Below, in pieces: positions 1 through 6,695 of a stretch of DNA of 12,452 nucleotides. The translations under genes and the position numbers were made by a program. Location: NCBI GenBank assembly GCA_030596365.1, contig JAUVKG010000034.1, positions 1 to 12,452 of the forward strand, written 5' to 3'. This stretch comes from Chlamydiota bacterium. GTDB lineage: Bacteria > Auribacterota > UBA3054 > B51-G9. Numbering within the stretch: position 1 is the first letter of the stretch; the number at the start of each line of letters is the position of its first letter. The notes under the pieces are model-generated. The model had not been told where the DNA came from and did no database searches. It saw only the letters and a program-made list of their open reading frames with translations.

Positions 1-41
1 AATTCCTTTTCGAGCAATCCCTGATTAAAGTAAAGTAAGTC

Positions 42-73
42 AAGCTTCCAGCTTGACATTAAGCTGGAAGCTT
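42..73. repeat. Perfect 13-bp inverted repeat (hairpin)
   Basis: Arms 42-54 (AAGCTTCCAGCTT) and 61-73 (AAGCTGGAAGCTT) are exact reverse complements around a 6-nt loop. Each half is itself partly self-complementary: GTCAAGC at 39-45 matches GCTTGAC at 51-57, so alternative folds are possible. No T-run follows, so it is not a normal intrinsic terminator. Confidence 0.75.
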
Positions 74-107
74 AACCTACTCTAAAACTGCTCGACAAGG
101 GGAATTC

Positions 108-252
108 AGCCTCGAAGAGGCTTAACGTGAATAGCCCCGAGTTCTTTAGCCCGGAGATTTTTGGGTTAACGCGGGGCATCAAGATATCAATATCCATGCA
201 CCCTAAAGGGGTGATACGTGGGGCTAATCACATTTTGCCCTTTTCAGGGCAA
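108..252. repeat. Cluster of four short hairpins, REP-like; the 1-346 gap holds no gene
   Basis: Four stem-loops follow one another. The first is AGCCTC/GAGGCT at 108-113 and 117-122. The second has an outer stem GCCCCG/CGGGGC at 134-139 and 172-177 around an inner TTAGCCC/GGGTTAA stem (146-152/163-169, one G-T pair). The third is CACCC/GGGTG at 199-203 and 209-213. The fourth is TTGCCC/GGGCAA at 235-240 and 247-252. The G+C content is visibly above that of the flanks. This looks like the composite extragenic palindromic repeats of many bacterial genomes; whether other copies exist cannot be seen here. The rest of 1-346 shows no credible coding region. Confidence 0.55.
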
Positions 253-346
253 GTTTCCGCAGGCTTTTAGCAAAAAAGGATGAAAAATAATTTTTATCTA
301 ACATTATTGCCAGCGACAATCGGTATTCTGTGTCGATTGACCTTAC

Positions 347-568
347 CTAACTCAGTCCTTCAGAAACCTGGCTGATTTCATCCGAATCAAGTCCATCAAC
401 AAAATCGGGATCGACATCAGCGAGTGTGTCTTTGATGGCTTGAGAATTACCGGCTGCATCACGAATCTGTTTAACCTCGAAAGGCATCAGGTCGATTTTT
501 TCGCCATTTTTTTTAATAATTGAGCAAATACCTGTTTCCGGGCACAATTGAATATTCAGATCACTCAT
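347..568 (-). CDS. Small conserved-looking hypothetical protein, 73 aa
   Basis: I do not recognise a named family. The protein is short, soluble and acidic, with no signal peptide or membrane segment. Its N-terminal half holds two cysteines (C9 and C15, within LCPETGIC) followed by a lysine-containing stretch (IIKKNGEKIDLMPFEV). The C-terminal half is rich in Asp, Glu and Ser (DVDPDFVDGLDSDEIS). The clean balance of charged and hydrophobic residues and the lack of low-complexity sequence argue for a real gene. It resembles small planctomycete proteins I have seen, but no function is known to me. The start codon at 566-568 has no Shine-Dalgarno in front of it, only an A-rich run. The end of a MITE-like element begins about 17-20 nt upstream, so the promoter must be supplied by, or shared with, that element. 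Confidence 0.7.
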   Translation of the reverse strand: MSDLNIQLCPETGICSIIKKNGEKIDLMPFEVKQIRDAAGNSQAIKDTLADVDPDFVDGLDSDEISQVSEGLS

Positions 569-584
569 TTTTTTATTTTGGTGT

Positions 585-773
585 AGTTAGTGCCTGACCG
601 AAAATCCCTCAATTCGCATTTCCTGACCGGATTACCGGCGATGTCTCTTTTGGCGTCATGGCACTTTAAATTTAGCATCCATGGCCCAAGGCATGAATGA
701 AAAATTAAAAGCACCCTACCGTTCAAAATAGCCATCGTGCAAAAATAAGGGGTTTTCGGTCAAGCACTAGTTA
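585..773. mobile_element. MITE-like element with 22-bp terminal inverted repeats
   Basis: The left end (588-609) reads TAGTGCCTGACCGAAAATCC and continues CT. The right end (749-770), read on the minus strand, is the same 22 nt with two substitutions (TAGTGCTTGACCGAAAACCC plus CT). The roughly 185-bp element has no credible ORF; minus-strand reading of the left end gives only a ten-residue string (MRIEGFSVRH) before a stop. A related end occurs at 10405-10429 (GCGTGACCGAAAACC...), supporting dispersal. No target-site duplication is obvious. The alternative is a non-mobile repeat with palindromic ends. Confidence 0.6.
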
Positions 774-856
774 AAAAATATAAATATAATTCAGGAACCA
801 TTATACTATTTATTGTTTTATTTTGTCAAGCGGAATTTTTAACCCACTTCCAGCGA

Positions 857-952
857 CTAATTACAGTATGCCGATTTCAAGGCGCGAAAGGCGCAGGCGT
901 ATAAATATACGTCAAGCCTTTTGCTACGCCGTAAGCGGTGTGCTGTAGTTAG
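857..952. repeat. Long imperfect hairpin element (about 96 nt)
   Basis: The outer arms 857-872 and 937-952 pair over 16 consecutive positions if G-U pairs are allowed. Inside are GGCG/CGCC (881-884/927-930), AAAGGC/GCCTTT (887-892/916-921) and CGTATA/TATACG (898-903/906-911) with a 2-nt tip. The whole thus folds into one rod. Compensating G-U pairs in the outer arms suggest that structure is kept at RNA level or in single-stranded DNA. It carries no ORF. It resembles dispersed hairpin repeats of the 'GGCGCGAAAGGCGCAGGCGTA' type seen in several phyla (from memory). A structured RNA is the alternative. Confidence 0.6.
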
Positions 953-1036
953 CCCTTGCGGCTAAATCGCACAACACAAAATATAGTTTTGGTGAACATT
1001 TAAAAAACTATAAACAAATGATAATTTCTAATAATT

Positions 1037-1483
1037 TTATTGATTCTCGCGATTTAGTCGCTGGACTTGGGTTTTATATAAACCTTCTTTACGTCTTTCT
1101 TCAGTTAATTCACTAATTCTTGACCCATCAACACAATCAAGTCCTAATTTATCACAAATTAAAGTTTCTAAGTATTCTTTGTGGGGACATTGTCCGCCGT
1201 GATATGAGTCAAATGAAATACATGAAGAAAGATGCACTTGAATTTCATTTTTTTCAATATTTTCTTTTTGCTTAATTTTCTTTAACAAATTTGAAAGTTT
1301 ACGATGTACGGCTCTGCCGCAACAACCGCCGCAAGTCAAAGACAGAAAGCGAATTGGAGTATCTTTAGGATAGTTGGAAAAAGAGCCTGTTCTTTCAGAG
1401 AAGGCATATTCACAAAGGTAGCCTGAGCAACGTTCTTTAACGATATGACACTGAACGACAACTATGTATTTTATATTTTTCAT
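1037..1483 (-). CDS. CGGC domain-containing protein, 148 aa
   Basis: This is a small cytosolic, cysteine-rich protein of the CGGC-domain family, usually described as a putative metal-binding protein; its biochemical role is unknown. The signature CGGCCGRA lies at residues 51-58. Further conserved-looking cysteines are C12, C19, C24, C88 (SSCIS) and C99 before His101 (CPH), a pattern suited to binding a metal or cluster. An N-terminal beta strand (IKYIVVVQCH) opens the fold. The C-terminus beyond about residue 136 (KTQVQRLNRENQ) is a polar tail whose DNA is duplicated in inverted form at 841-860 plus 962-970, so it may come from a repeat. There is no Shine-Dalgarno before the start; a TATTAT box lies about 14 nt upstream. 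It is divergent from cls across a 276-bp gap holding a TGTCCAAAATA inverted repeat. Confidence 0.9.
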   Translation of the reverse strand: MKNIKYIVVVQCHIVKERCSGYLCEYAFSERTGSFSNYPKDTPIRFLSLTCGGCCGRAVHRKLSNLLKKIKQKENIEKNEIQVHLSSCISFDSYHGGQCPHKEYLETLICDKLGLDCVDGSRISELTEERRKEGLYKTQVQRLNRENQ

Positions 1484-1508
1484 TTTAGTTTTTAGATAAT
1501 ATCACTAC

Positions 1509-1629
1509 TGTCCAAAATAACCTGATCACTAAATTCCCCTCCTTGGTAAGGAGGGGAACTTTTTTTGTCAAATTCTTTTCAAGCAGGCCAATTTAGAAAC
1601 ATTTTCTTTATAAATTTATATTTTGGACA
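1509..1629. repeat. TGTCCAAAATA inverted repeat bounding 121 bp (copy 1)
   Basis: TGTCCAAAATA at 1509-1519 is matched exactly by its reverse complement at 1619-1629. Related compact palindromes lie at 4802-4823 and 6970-6993. Between the arms sits an unrelated 11-bp hairpin with a T-run. The left arm lies 26 nt upstream of the CGGC start codon, so it overlaps that gene's promoter region. Confidence 0.6.
1534..1567 (+). terminator. Intrinsic-terminator-like hairpin with T-run
   Basis: TTCCCCTCCTT (1534-1544) pairs perfectly with AAGGAGGGGAA (1548-1558) across a GGT loop and is followed by C and a run of seven T. The form is ideal for a plus-strand intrinsic terminator, yet no plus-strand gene ends here; it sits between two divergent genes. 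It could insulate cls from upstream transcription or be a dispersed 'CCCTCC..GGAGGG' repeat. On the minus strand it is followed by only three T. Confidence 0.5.
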
Positions 1630-1695
1630 AGTGTGAGATATTATAGCTTTTTCATCAAAAATTGTAAAGGATAAATTTTATTATTTTAATTATAT

Positions 1696-1728
1696 TTGCT
1701 TTTAATAAAAGTTATAATTTGTTATAAT
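1696..1728 (+). promoter_or_regulatory. Possible promoter region of cls
   Basis: Two tandem decamers, GTTATAATTT (1711-1720) and GTTATAATTA (1721-1730), each contain a perfect TATAAT. A TTGCTT at 1696-1701 lies 11 and 21 bp from the two boxes, so neither spacing is canonical. Either box with a degenerate -35 could drive cls, leaving a leader of about 25-35 nt. No Shine-Dalgarno is visible before the start at 1760. Confidence 0.35.
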
Positions 1729-1759
1729 TAAGAACATATAAAAAAAACACAAAAATCAG

Positions 1760-3136
1760 ATGACACATTTTGATATTATACTTCATATTTTAATTATTGC
1801 AGGTTTTATTCTTGCAATAGTTGTTGCTTCAAATATTCTTAGGCAGCGTAGAACTCCGGCAGGTACAATTGCGTGGCTGCTGGCTATTTTTCTTATTCCC
1901 TATCTTGGAATTCCACTATACTTCATTTTCGGAGGAAGAAAAACACGCCGCATTGCCGGAGGTAAAACAAAGATTCATCTTCCGGAAACAGATATTATTC
2001 CTCTGGCAGAAGCCGGTGGATTTGACCGCCTGTTAAGAGCTTATAACATTCCGGGAGCGACAACCGGTAATAAAATTTCTTTATGTAACACAGGTGAAGA
2101 AGCTTATAATCAATTAATTAAATTAATTGAAGAAGCGGAAGAAAGTATTTTCCTGTTGACTTTTATTCTTGCCGAAGACGAAATCGGTACAGAAGTAGTT
2201 GAACTAATGGCTAAACGAGCGTCAGAAGGATTAACTGTTCGTGTACTTCTTGACGGATTGGGTTCAATGCAAACAAAACGAGAATTTTTGCAGCCGATAA
2301 TTGATGCCGGCGGCGAAGCAGCTTTTTTTAATCCGGTTTTAAAGTCTCCTTTTCACGGAAGAGCAAATCTGAGAGATCACAGGAAAATGCTTATTGCTGA
2401 TGAAAAAAACGTGATGGCAGGCGGAACAAATATCGCTCTTGAATATATCGGTCCAACCCCAATAGAACACAGATGGAAAGATCTTTCTTTTATATTGAAA
2501 GGTCCTGCGGTAAAATATTATTCAAACATTTTTGTTTCTGACTGGGAATATGCAACCGGCAAAAATTTTGAGCTGACAAAAAATACATTTGAAAATAAAG
2601 GCGAATCAGTCATTCAAATAGTTCCTTCGGGGCCTGATGTTCCCGGCGATCCGATGTATGACATGATTTTAACCGCGTCATTTTCCGCACTGAAAAGTCT
2701 TTGGATCGTAACACCGTATTTTGTTCCTGATGAAGCGCTTGCGCAGGCGTTAACTCTTGCCGCTCATCGCGGGATTGACCTTAGAATCGTTGTACCTGAA
2801 AAATCAAATCACAGATTAACTGATTTGGCTCGTGGCACGTATCTTCGTGATATTCAACACGCCGGTGGAAAAATTTATCTTTATCCTGAAATGGTTCACG
2901 CAAAAACAATGATTGTGGACAATAAAGTTGCTTCAATAGGATCGGCAAATATGGATATGCGAAGTCTGTTTCTCAATTATGAAATTTCTATGCTGACGTA
3001 TAGTAGTCAAGACATTGCCGATACAGAAAAATGGATTGAGAATCTTATGACAAATTCCAAAATAGGAGTTCCTGAAATCAGTGAACTTAGAAATACAGCG
3101 GAAGGTGTGGTGAGAATTATTGCGCCGTTGTTGTAA
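1760..3136 (+). CDS. cls: Cardiolipin synthase, phospholipase D superfamily, 458 aa
   Basis: It makes cardiolipin at the cytoplasmic membrane, by the usual bacterial route from two phosphatidylglycerols with release of glycerol. Two N-terminal membrane segments (about residues 5-25 and 36-58) form the PLDc_N region with its typical 'AWLLAIFLIPYLGIPLYFIFG'-like second helix. Two complete HKD motifs follow: H207-x-K209-x4-D214 (DHRKMLIAD, then GGTNIALEYIG) and H380-x-K382-x4-D387 (HAKTMIVD, then GSANMDMRS). The C-terminal APLL ending is typical, and the length is slightly below the roughly 480 aa common for the family. No catalytic residue is missing. It stands alone, divergent from the CGGC gene. 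A GC-rich hairpin immediately follows the stop. The start is supported by the N-terminal membrane helix beginning at once. Confidence 0.95.
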   Translation: MTHFDIILHILIIAGFILAIVVASNILRQRRTPAGTIAWLLAIFLIPYLGIPLYFIFGGRKTRRIAGGKTKIHLPETDIIPLAEAGGFDRLLRAYNIPGATTGNKISLCNTGEEAYNQLIKLIEEAEESIFLLTFILAEDEIGTEVVELMAKRASEGLTVRVLLDGLGSMQTKREFLQPIIDAGGEAAFFNPVLKSPFHGRANLRDHRKMLIADEKNVMAGGTNIALEYIGPTPIEHRWKDLSFILKGPAVKYYSNIFVSDWEYATGKNFELTKNTFENKGESVIQIVPSGPDVPGDPMYDMILTASFSALKSLWIVTPYFVPDEALAQALTLAAHRGIDLRIVVPEKSNHRLTDLARGTYLRDIQHAGGKIYLYPEMVHAKTMIVDNKVASIGSANMDMRSLFLNYEISMLTYSSQDIADTEKWIENLMTNSKIGVPEISELRNTAEGVVRIIAPLL

Positions 3137-3138
3137 GA

Positions 3139-3158
3139 AACCCGCCCATGGCGGGGTT
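3139..3158 (+). terminator. Hairpin just after cls stop, possible weak terminator
   Basis: AACCCGCC (3139-3146) and GGCGGGGTT (3150-3158) pair with one bulged base, starting two nucleotides after the cls stop codon. The following sequence (AGTAGTTATTAG) has only scattered T, so termination would be weak or need Rho. It may instead be one of the dispersed palindromes of this genome. Confidence 0.35.
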
Positions 3159-3187
3159 AGTAGTTATTAGTTAATAGTTATTAGGGA

Positions 3188-3243
3188 AGAGTGGGAAAGT
3201 GGGAAGGTGGGAAGGTGGGAAGGTTATCCCGATAAATCGGGAT
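3188..3243. repeat. GTGGGAAG octamer repeats and an adjoining 8-bp hairpin
   Basis: Four near-identical tandem octamers (GTGGGAAA, then GTGGGAAG three times) start at about 3191. They are followed by the perfect hairpin ATCCCGAT/ATCGGGAT (3226-3233/3236-3243) with a 2-nt loop. This is non-coding and directly precedes the 31-bp array. Confidence 0.6.
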
Positions 3244-3256
3244 TTAAGGTTGCAAG

Positions 3257-3655
3257 GTTGGTCGCTAAAGTGACCTTTAGACTTTAAGCGAACAAAGTGA
3301 GTGACCTTCAGACCTTAAGCGAACAAAGTGAGTAACCTTCAGACCTTAAGCGAACGAAGTGAGTAACCTTCAAACCTTAAGCGAACGAAGTGAGTAACCT
3401 TCAAACCTTAAACGAACAAAGTGAGCAACCTTCAAACCTTAAACGAACAAAGTGAGTGACCTTTAGACCTTAAACGAACAAAGTGAGCAACCTTTAGACC
3501 TTAAACGAACAAAGTGAGCAACCTTCAAACCTTAAACGAACAAAGTGAGCAACCTTCAGACCTTAAACGAACAAAGTGAGCAACCTTCAGACCTTAAACG
3601 AACAAAGTGAGTGACCTTTAGACTTTAAGCGAACAAAGTGAGTAACCTTCAGACC
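3257..3655. repeat. 31-bp tandem repeat array, 12 units plus a degenerate leading unit
   Basis: Units begin at 3288, 3319, 3350, 3381, 3412, 3443, 3474, 3505, 3536, 3567, 3598 and 3629, exactly 31 bp apart. Consensus halves are RCGAACAAAGTGAGYRACC and TTYARACCTTAA. A diverged unit precedes at 3257 and the last unit is cut at GACC. Units 3350/3381 and 3536/3567 are identical pairs. The first and last 45 bp (3270-3314, 3611-3655) differ at one base. There are no spacers, so it is not a CRISPR. Because 31 is not a multiple of 3, it is not a protein repeat. Confidence 0.95.
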
Positions 3656-3665
3656 GTTTAAAATC

Positions 3666-4577
3666 ATGCTTTTTACTGAAAAACAATCTTTTTTTACTCG
3701 TATCAAACAACAATTGTGTTGCGTTGCCCGAGTGCCGTTGGATAAGCTTTTGAGAACTGTCGGATTCAAATCTTTACCTGAAGTCATTATAATCGGCGCG
3801 CAAAAAAGTGGTACATCGGCTTTGTTTAATTATATGAATCAGCATCCTTGTTTACAAGGCCCATACAAAAAAGAAGTTCATTATTTTGACGCTCAATATT
3901 ATCAAAATGGAATAAGCTGGTATTCCAAACAATTTTCACCTGTAAGCAAAAACAAGATTATTTTTGAAGCGACTCCTTCATATCTTTACAGAAACTGGTG
4001 CGCGGAACGAATTTACAAATACAATAAGGATATAAAACTGATTGCTGTTTTGAGAGAACCGGTTGGCCGTGCTTTTTCAGCCTGGAACATGGCACGGCAA
4101 GTTTATTTCAGCAATGAGCGGGACAGGATTGTAGAAAGCACGATAGGGATTCAAAGTGAAAAAATAAAAGAAGGCATGACTGAATTGCTGACAGCGGAAC
4201 ATTTCAAAAGTTTTTCAGAATGTATTCTCAGGGAATTGGATATTATTAAATCAGGAGAAGAGAATCCGGTTCCTAATTTTATACGTCGTGGTATTTACGC
4301 TGAACAAATAAACCGCTATTTTAAGTTTTTTGATAAAGAACAGTTGTTAATTCTTGATCACAAAAATTTAATTGAGCAACCCGATAAAGTTCTTGGGAAG
4401 ATTGAGTCTTTTGTTGGTGTGCGAAATATTGATTGGTCAGACAAAGATCTCGGTAAAAAGCATGTTGGAGAATACAGTACCGGAATAGATAATGCTACTG
4501 AATTATTATTAAAGGATTTTTACAAATCTCATAATGAAAAACTTTTTAACTTAATTGGTAAAGAGTTTGACTGGTGA
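3666..4577 (+). CDS. PAPS-dependent sulfotransferase (heparan N-sulfotransferase-like), 303 aa
   Basis: It should transfer sulfate from PAPS to a hydroxyl or amino group, most likely on a glycan. The 5'-phosphosulfate loop is clear after a beta strand: GAQKSGTSAL, residues 44-53. KEVHYF (69-74) supplies the glutamate typical of the NDST-like family, EATPSYL (101-107) follows, and the 3'-phosphate loop is LREPVGRAFSAW (129-140) with R130 and S138. The length fits single-domain bacterial members. There is no signal peptide, so it acts in the cytosol. The start is uncertain: the ATG lies 10 nt after a 31-bp repeat array, with no Shine-Dalgarno, and the first 35 residues are not clearly part of the domain; a GTG at residue 23 is an alternative. 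It converges with a polysaccharide flippase gene, which suggests, but does not prove, a surface-polysaccharide substrate. Confidence 0.88.
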   Translation: MLFTEKQSFFTRIKQQLCCVARVPLDKLLRTVGFKSLPEVIIIGAQKSGTSALFNYMNQHPCLQGPYKKEVHYFDAQYYQNGISWYSKQFSPVSKNKIIFEATPSYLYRNWCAERIYKYNKDIKLIAVLREPVGRAFSAWNMARQVYFSNERDRIVESTIGIQSEKIKEGMTELLTAEHFKSFSECILRELDIIKSGEENPVPNFIRRGIYAEQINRYFKFFDKEQLLILDHKNLIEQPDKVLGKIESFVGVRNIDWSDKDLGKKHVGEYSTGIDNATELLLKDFYKSHNEKLFNLIGKEFDW

Positions 4578-4723
4578 TTTGAGTACGTTATTTCGACCCG
4601 AAATAACTGTTTCACGAAAATTTATTTAACCTACAATAACGCAGTCAAATTTTATAAATTATTTTGCTGTAAATCATTTTGCAGAATAATTAACAGCTGT
4701 CGTATAAGAATCTGAACAGATTT

Positions 4724-4898
4724 ATTGACAAAACGATTATTGACAAAACAATTAAAAATTAAATATTGCTTTTCGGAACACTTTATATAAAATTACTACT
4801 GTCCAAAATAAAGTTATTTTGGAAATGAAATTAAGTGATAAAGAAAATAAATATTTTTGTATTTAAAAGATTGTTTTGTCGTAAATTGTTTTGTCAAA
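4724..4898. repeat. Two-level inverted repeat centred on a TCCAAAATAA palindrome
   Basis: The left arm 4724-4752 contains two tandem 15-bp units starting ATTGACAAAAC. The right arm 4870-4898 contains two tandem 15-bp units starting ATTGTTTTGTC. As inverted repeats the arms match at 24 of 29 positions. Midway lies a perfect 10-bp stem: TCCAAAATAA (4802-4811) and TTATTTTGGA (4814-4823). The arm midpoint (4811) and the palindrome midpoint (4812.5) nearly coincide. It fills the gap between two convergent genes, which holds no ORF; it has no clear terminator hairpin with T-run. Confidence 0.7.
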
Positions 4899-4961
4899 AT
4901 AATTAAAATCGACTGACAAAACTAATATATTTATATTTATTTTAAATGATTTTGTTGATAA

Positions 4962-6491
4962 TCATGTCGACCGGTTTTTAATTATTTTCATTATAAACGT
5001 CTTGTCGTCTTTATGCATGGAGATCCACATTATTGGAGAATAAGTTACGCCAAAAATTACGAAGCAGTAAAAAAGTTCTAAACCCCAATTTATTTCACCA
5101 ATATTTTTTCTGAACAAAATAACTGCCGATCCGGCAACTAAAACGCAACCGACAACTCTTAATAAAGAAAGACTAAAAGGTGACATTGAAAGAAATTTCT
5201 TTACTTCCACAAGTGCAGCAAGATTTCGTACAATAATCGCTATGCAAGTGGCTATCGCCGCGCCAACAATCCCGAATTTTGGAATAAGAATAATGTTCAA
5301 AATAATATTCAAGATAACAGCTACAACATTGTTAGCGAAAGTCAGCCAGGGATAATTTGTCATAACAAGCATACCGCCTGTATTTCCAACAGCAACGCTC
5401 ATAATTTGCCCGACGGCAATTATTCTGACTGTCAAGCATGCGTCAGGAGAATCTATGATTCCAAGAAATCTTAATAAAAGTTCCGGTACGAGCATAACAA
5501 TAACAATAACCGGCAGAGCGAAAGTCATGCACCATCGTGTAACGGTTTTATACAAATCGTTCAAGCCTGTTTTATCACCTTTGCTGTGAAGTTCAGCAAT
5601 CATAGGGGAGAAAAGAGATGCAAAAGCTGACATGATAAAACTTGATTGTTTAGCGAGAGCTACCGAGCAAACATAAATCATTATCATAGAGAACGAACAA
5701 TAATAACCTATCATCAGTTTATCGATTTGCAAAAACATTTGCAGGAAAGACCTGAAAAGCAAGGGCGTAGAAAATAAAATAAGTTCTTTCCGGCAATAAT
5801 CAGCTGCAGCGATTTTAACTAGCGGCACAATTTTTTTGAGAAATAAAATTGCAATTATAACTCCAACAGAAATTATACAAATAAAACCTATAATCAGTGC
5901 GGGAACTTTATTTTGAAAATAAGAGAATGAACCTATTAAAAAAACTAATCCTAGCCATGCAGCCGGTGTATAAACATTATCGATTACAAAAGTAGGTATA
6001 ATCTTGCGCATTGCGCGCAAAGTAGAGAGTAAAACGGCAAGAATAACAGACGGCAAGAGATAGAAAGAATAGATTCTGACTATTCCCGGTAATTTTTCAG
6101 CATATTTTGCTTTTTCCGGATTATTGGTGAATATTGATGATATTTCAGGAGCAAAAATCATCAATAATATTATTACTGTTATTGTTGTTAAAGTTACAAT
6201 TTGCAGACCGCTGAAAATTGCACCACGGACCTTATTCCAGTTTTTTTTGCTGAAAGCTACAGCGATAAATTTTTGAATTCCTATTGGAATCCCGAATTGC
6301 GCTAATGGTACGGTTAAACTTATTACGCCAAAAGCAAGAATTAACAATCCAGCTTGTTCCAATCCGAAAAAGTGGTTCAGATATCTATAAAAAAACAAAC
6401 CGAGCAAAGCGGAAATACCCCGCCCTGCCAGGCTAAACCCGGCACCAGCGGCTACAGTGCTTTTATCGCGATGATTATCAGAATTATTCAT
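4962..6491 (-). CDS. Polysaccharide flippase (Wzx/MATE-like oligosaccharide transporter), 509 aa
   Basis: This is a multi-pass inner-membrane protein of the oligosaccharide flippase family (MOP superfamily), which moves lipid-linked glycan units across the membrane for surface polysaccharide assembly. About 14 hydrophobic segments are visible: roughly 14-37, 44-67, 92-113, 135-156, 170-190, 196-218, 238-256, 260-282, 284-298, 322-342, 354-376, 384-402, 407-425 and 441-460, with a last one near 471-491. The N-terminal GFSLAGRGISALLGLFFYRY and the C-terminal IPKFGIVGAAIAT (403-415) are characteristic. The length is normal. The start is the first possible ATG; a TATAAT box ends only 6 nt before it, so the mRNA may be leaderless. 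It has no polymerase or glycosyltransferase partners in the window. An amino-acid or drug MATE function is less likely given the motifs. Confidence 0.9.
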   Translation of the reverse strand: MNNSDNHRDKSTVAAGAGFSLAGRGISALLGLFFYRYLNHFFGLEQAGLLILAFGVISLTVPLAQFGIPIGIQKFIAVAFSKKNWNKVRGAIFSGLQIVTLTTITVIILLMIFAPEISSIFTNNPEKAKYAEKLPGIVRIYSFYLLPSVILAVLLSTLRAMRKIIPTFVIDNVYTPAAWLGLVFLIGSFSYFQNKVPALIIGFICIISVGVIIAILFLKKIVPLVKIAAADYCRKELILFSTPLLFRSFLQMFLQIDKLMIGYYCSFSMIMIYVCSVALAKQSSFIMSAFASLFSPMIAELHSKGDKTGLNDLYKTVTRWCMTFALPVIVIVMLVPELLLRFLGIIDSPDACLTVRIIAVGQIMSVAVGNTGGMLVMTNYPWLTFANNVVAVILNIILNIILIPKFGIVGAAIATCIAIIVRNLAALVEVKKFLSMSPFSLSLLRVVGCVLVAGSAVILFRKNIGEINWGLELFYCFVIFGVTYSPIMWISMHKDDKTFIMKIIKNRST

Positions 6492-6497
6492 GATTAG

Positions 6498-6526
6498 ATT
6501 ATAACAAAAGCATTGTAATATTTAAA
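6498..6526 (-). promoter_or_regulatory. Promoter of the flippase gene, possibly leaderless
   Basis: On the minus strand a perfect TATAAT (6503 to 6498) lies 17 bp downstream of TTTAAA (6526 to 6521), a 4-of-6 match to TTGACA. The start codon begins at 6491, only 6 nt after the -10 box, so transcription would start at or within a base or two of the A of ATG. No Shine-Dalgarno exists. Confidence 0.5.
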
Positions 6527-6695
6527 GTATTGAAACAGGGCGCAGCCTGGGGTGCTCAAAATCAGGCCTTTTTTAAGAAAACCGCTTTTTTTTCATTATA
6601 CTTTATATTCGATTTTCCAGAAAGCAATATTTGATCTTTATTACAAGATATACAGAATTTAAATTTAATATCAAAAAAATATAAATATAAAAAAA

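Noticed and set aside
3257..3655. CRISPR array
   Set aside because: The 31-bp units are directly contiguous with no spacers, and no cas gene is in the window.
6545..6574. GCCTG/CAGGC stem followed by a T-run as a terminator
   Set aside because: The stem is only 5 bp with a 13-nt loop, and no plus-strand gene ends there.
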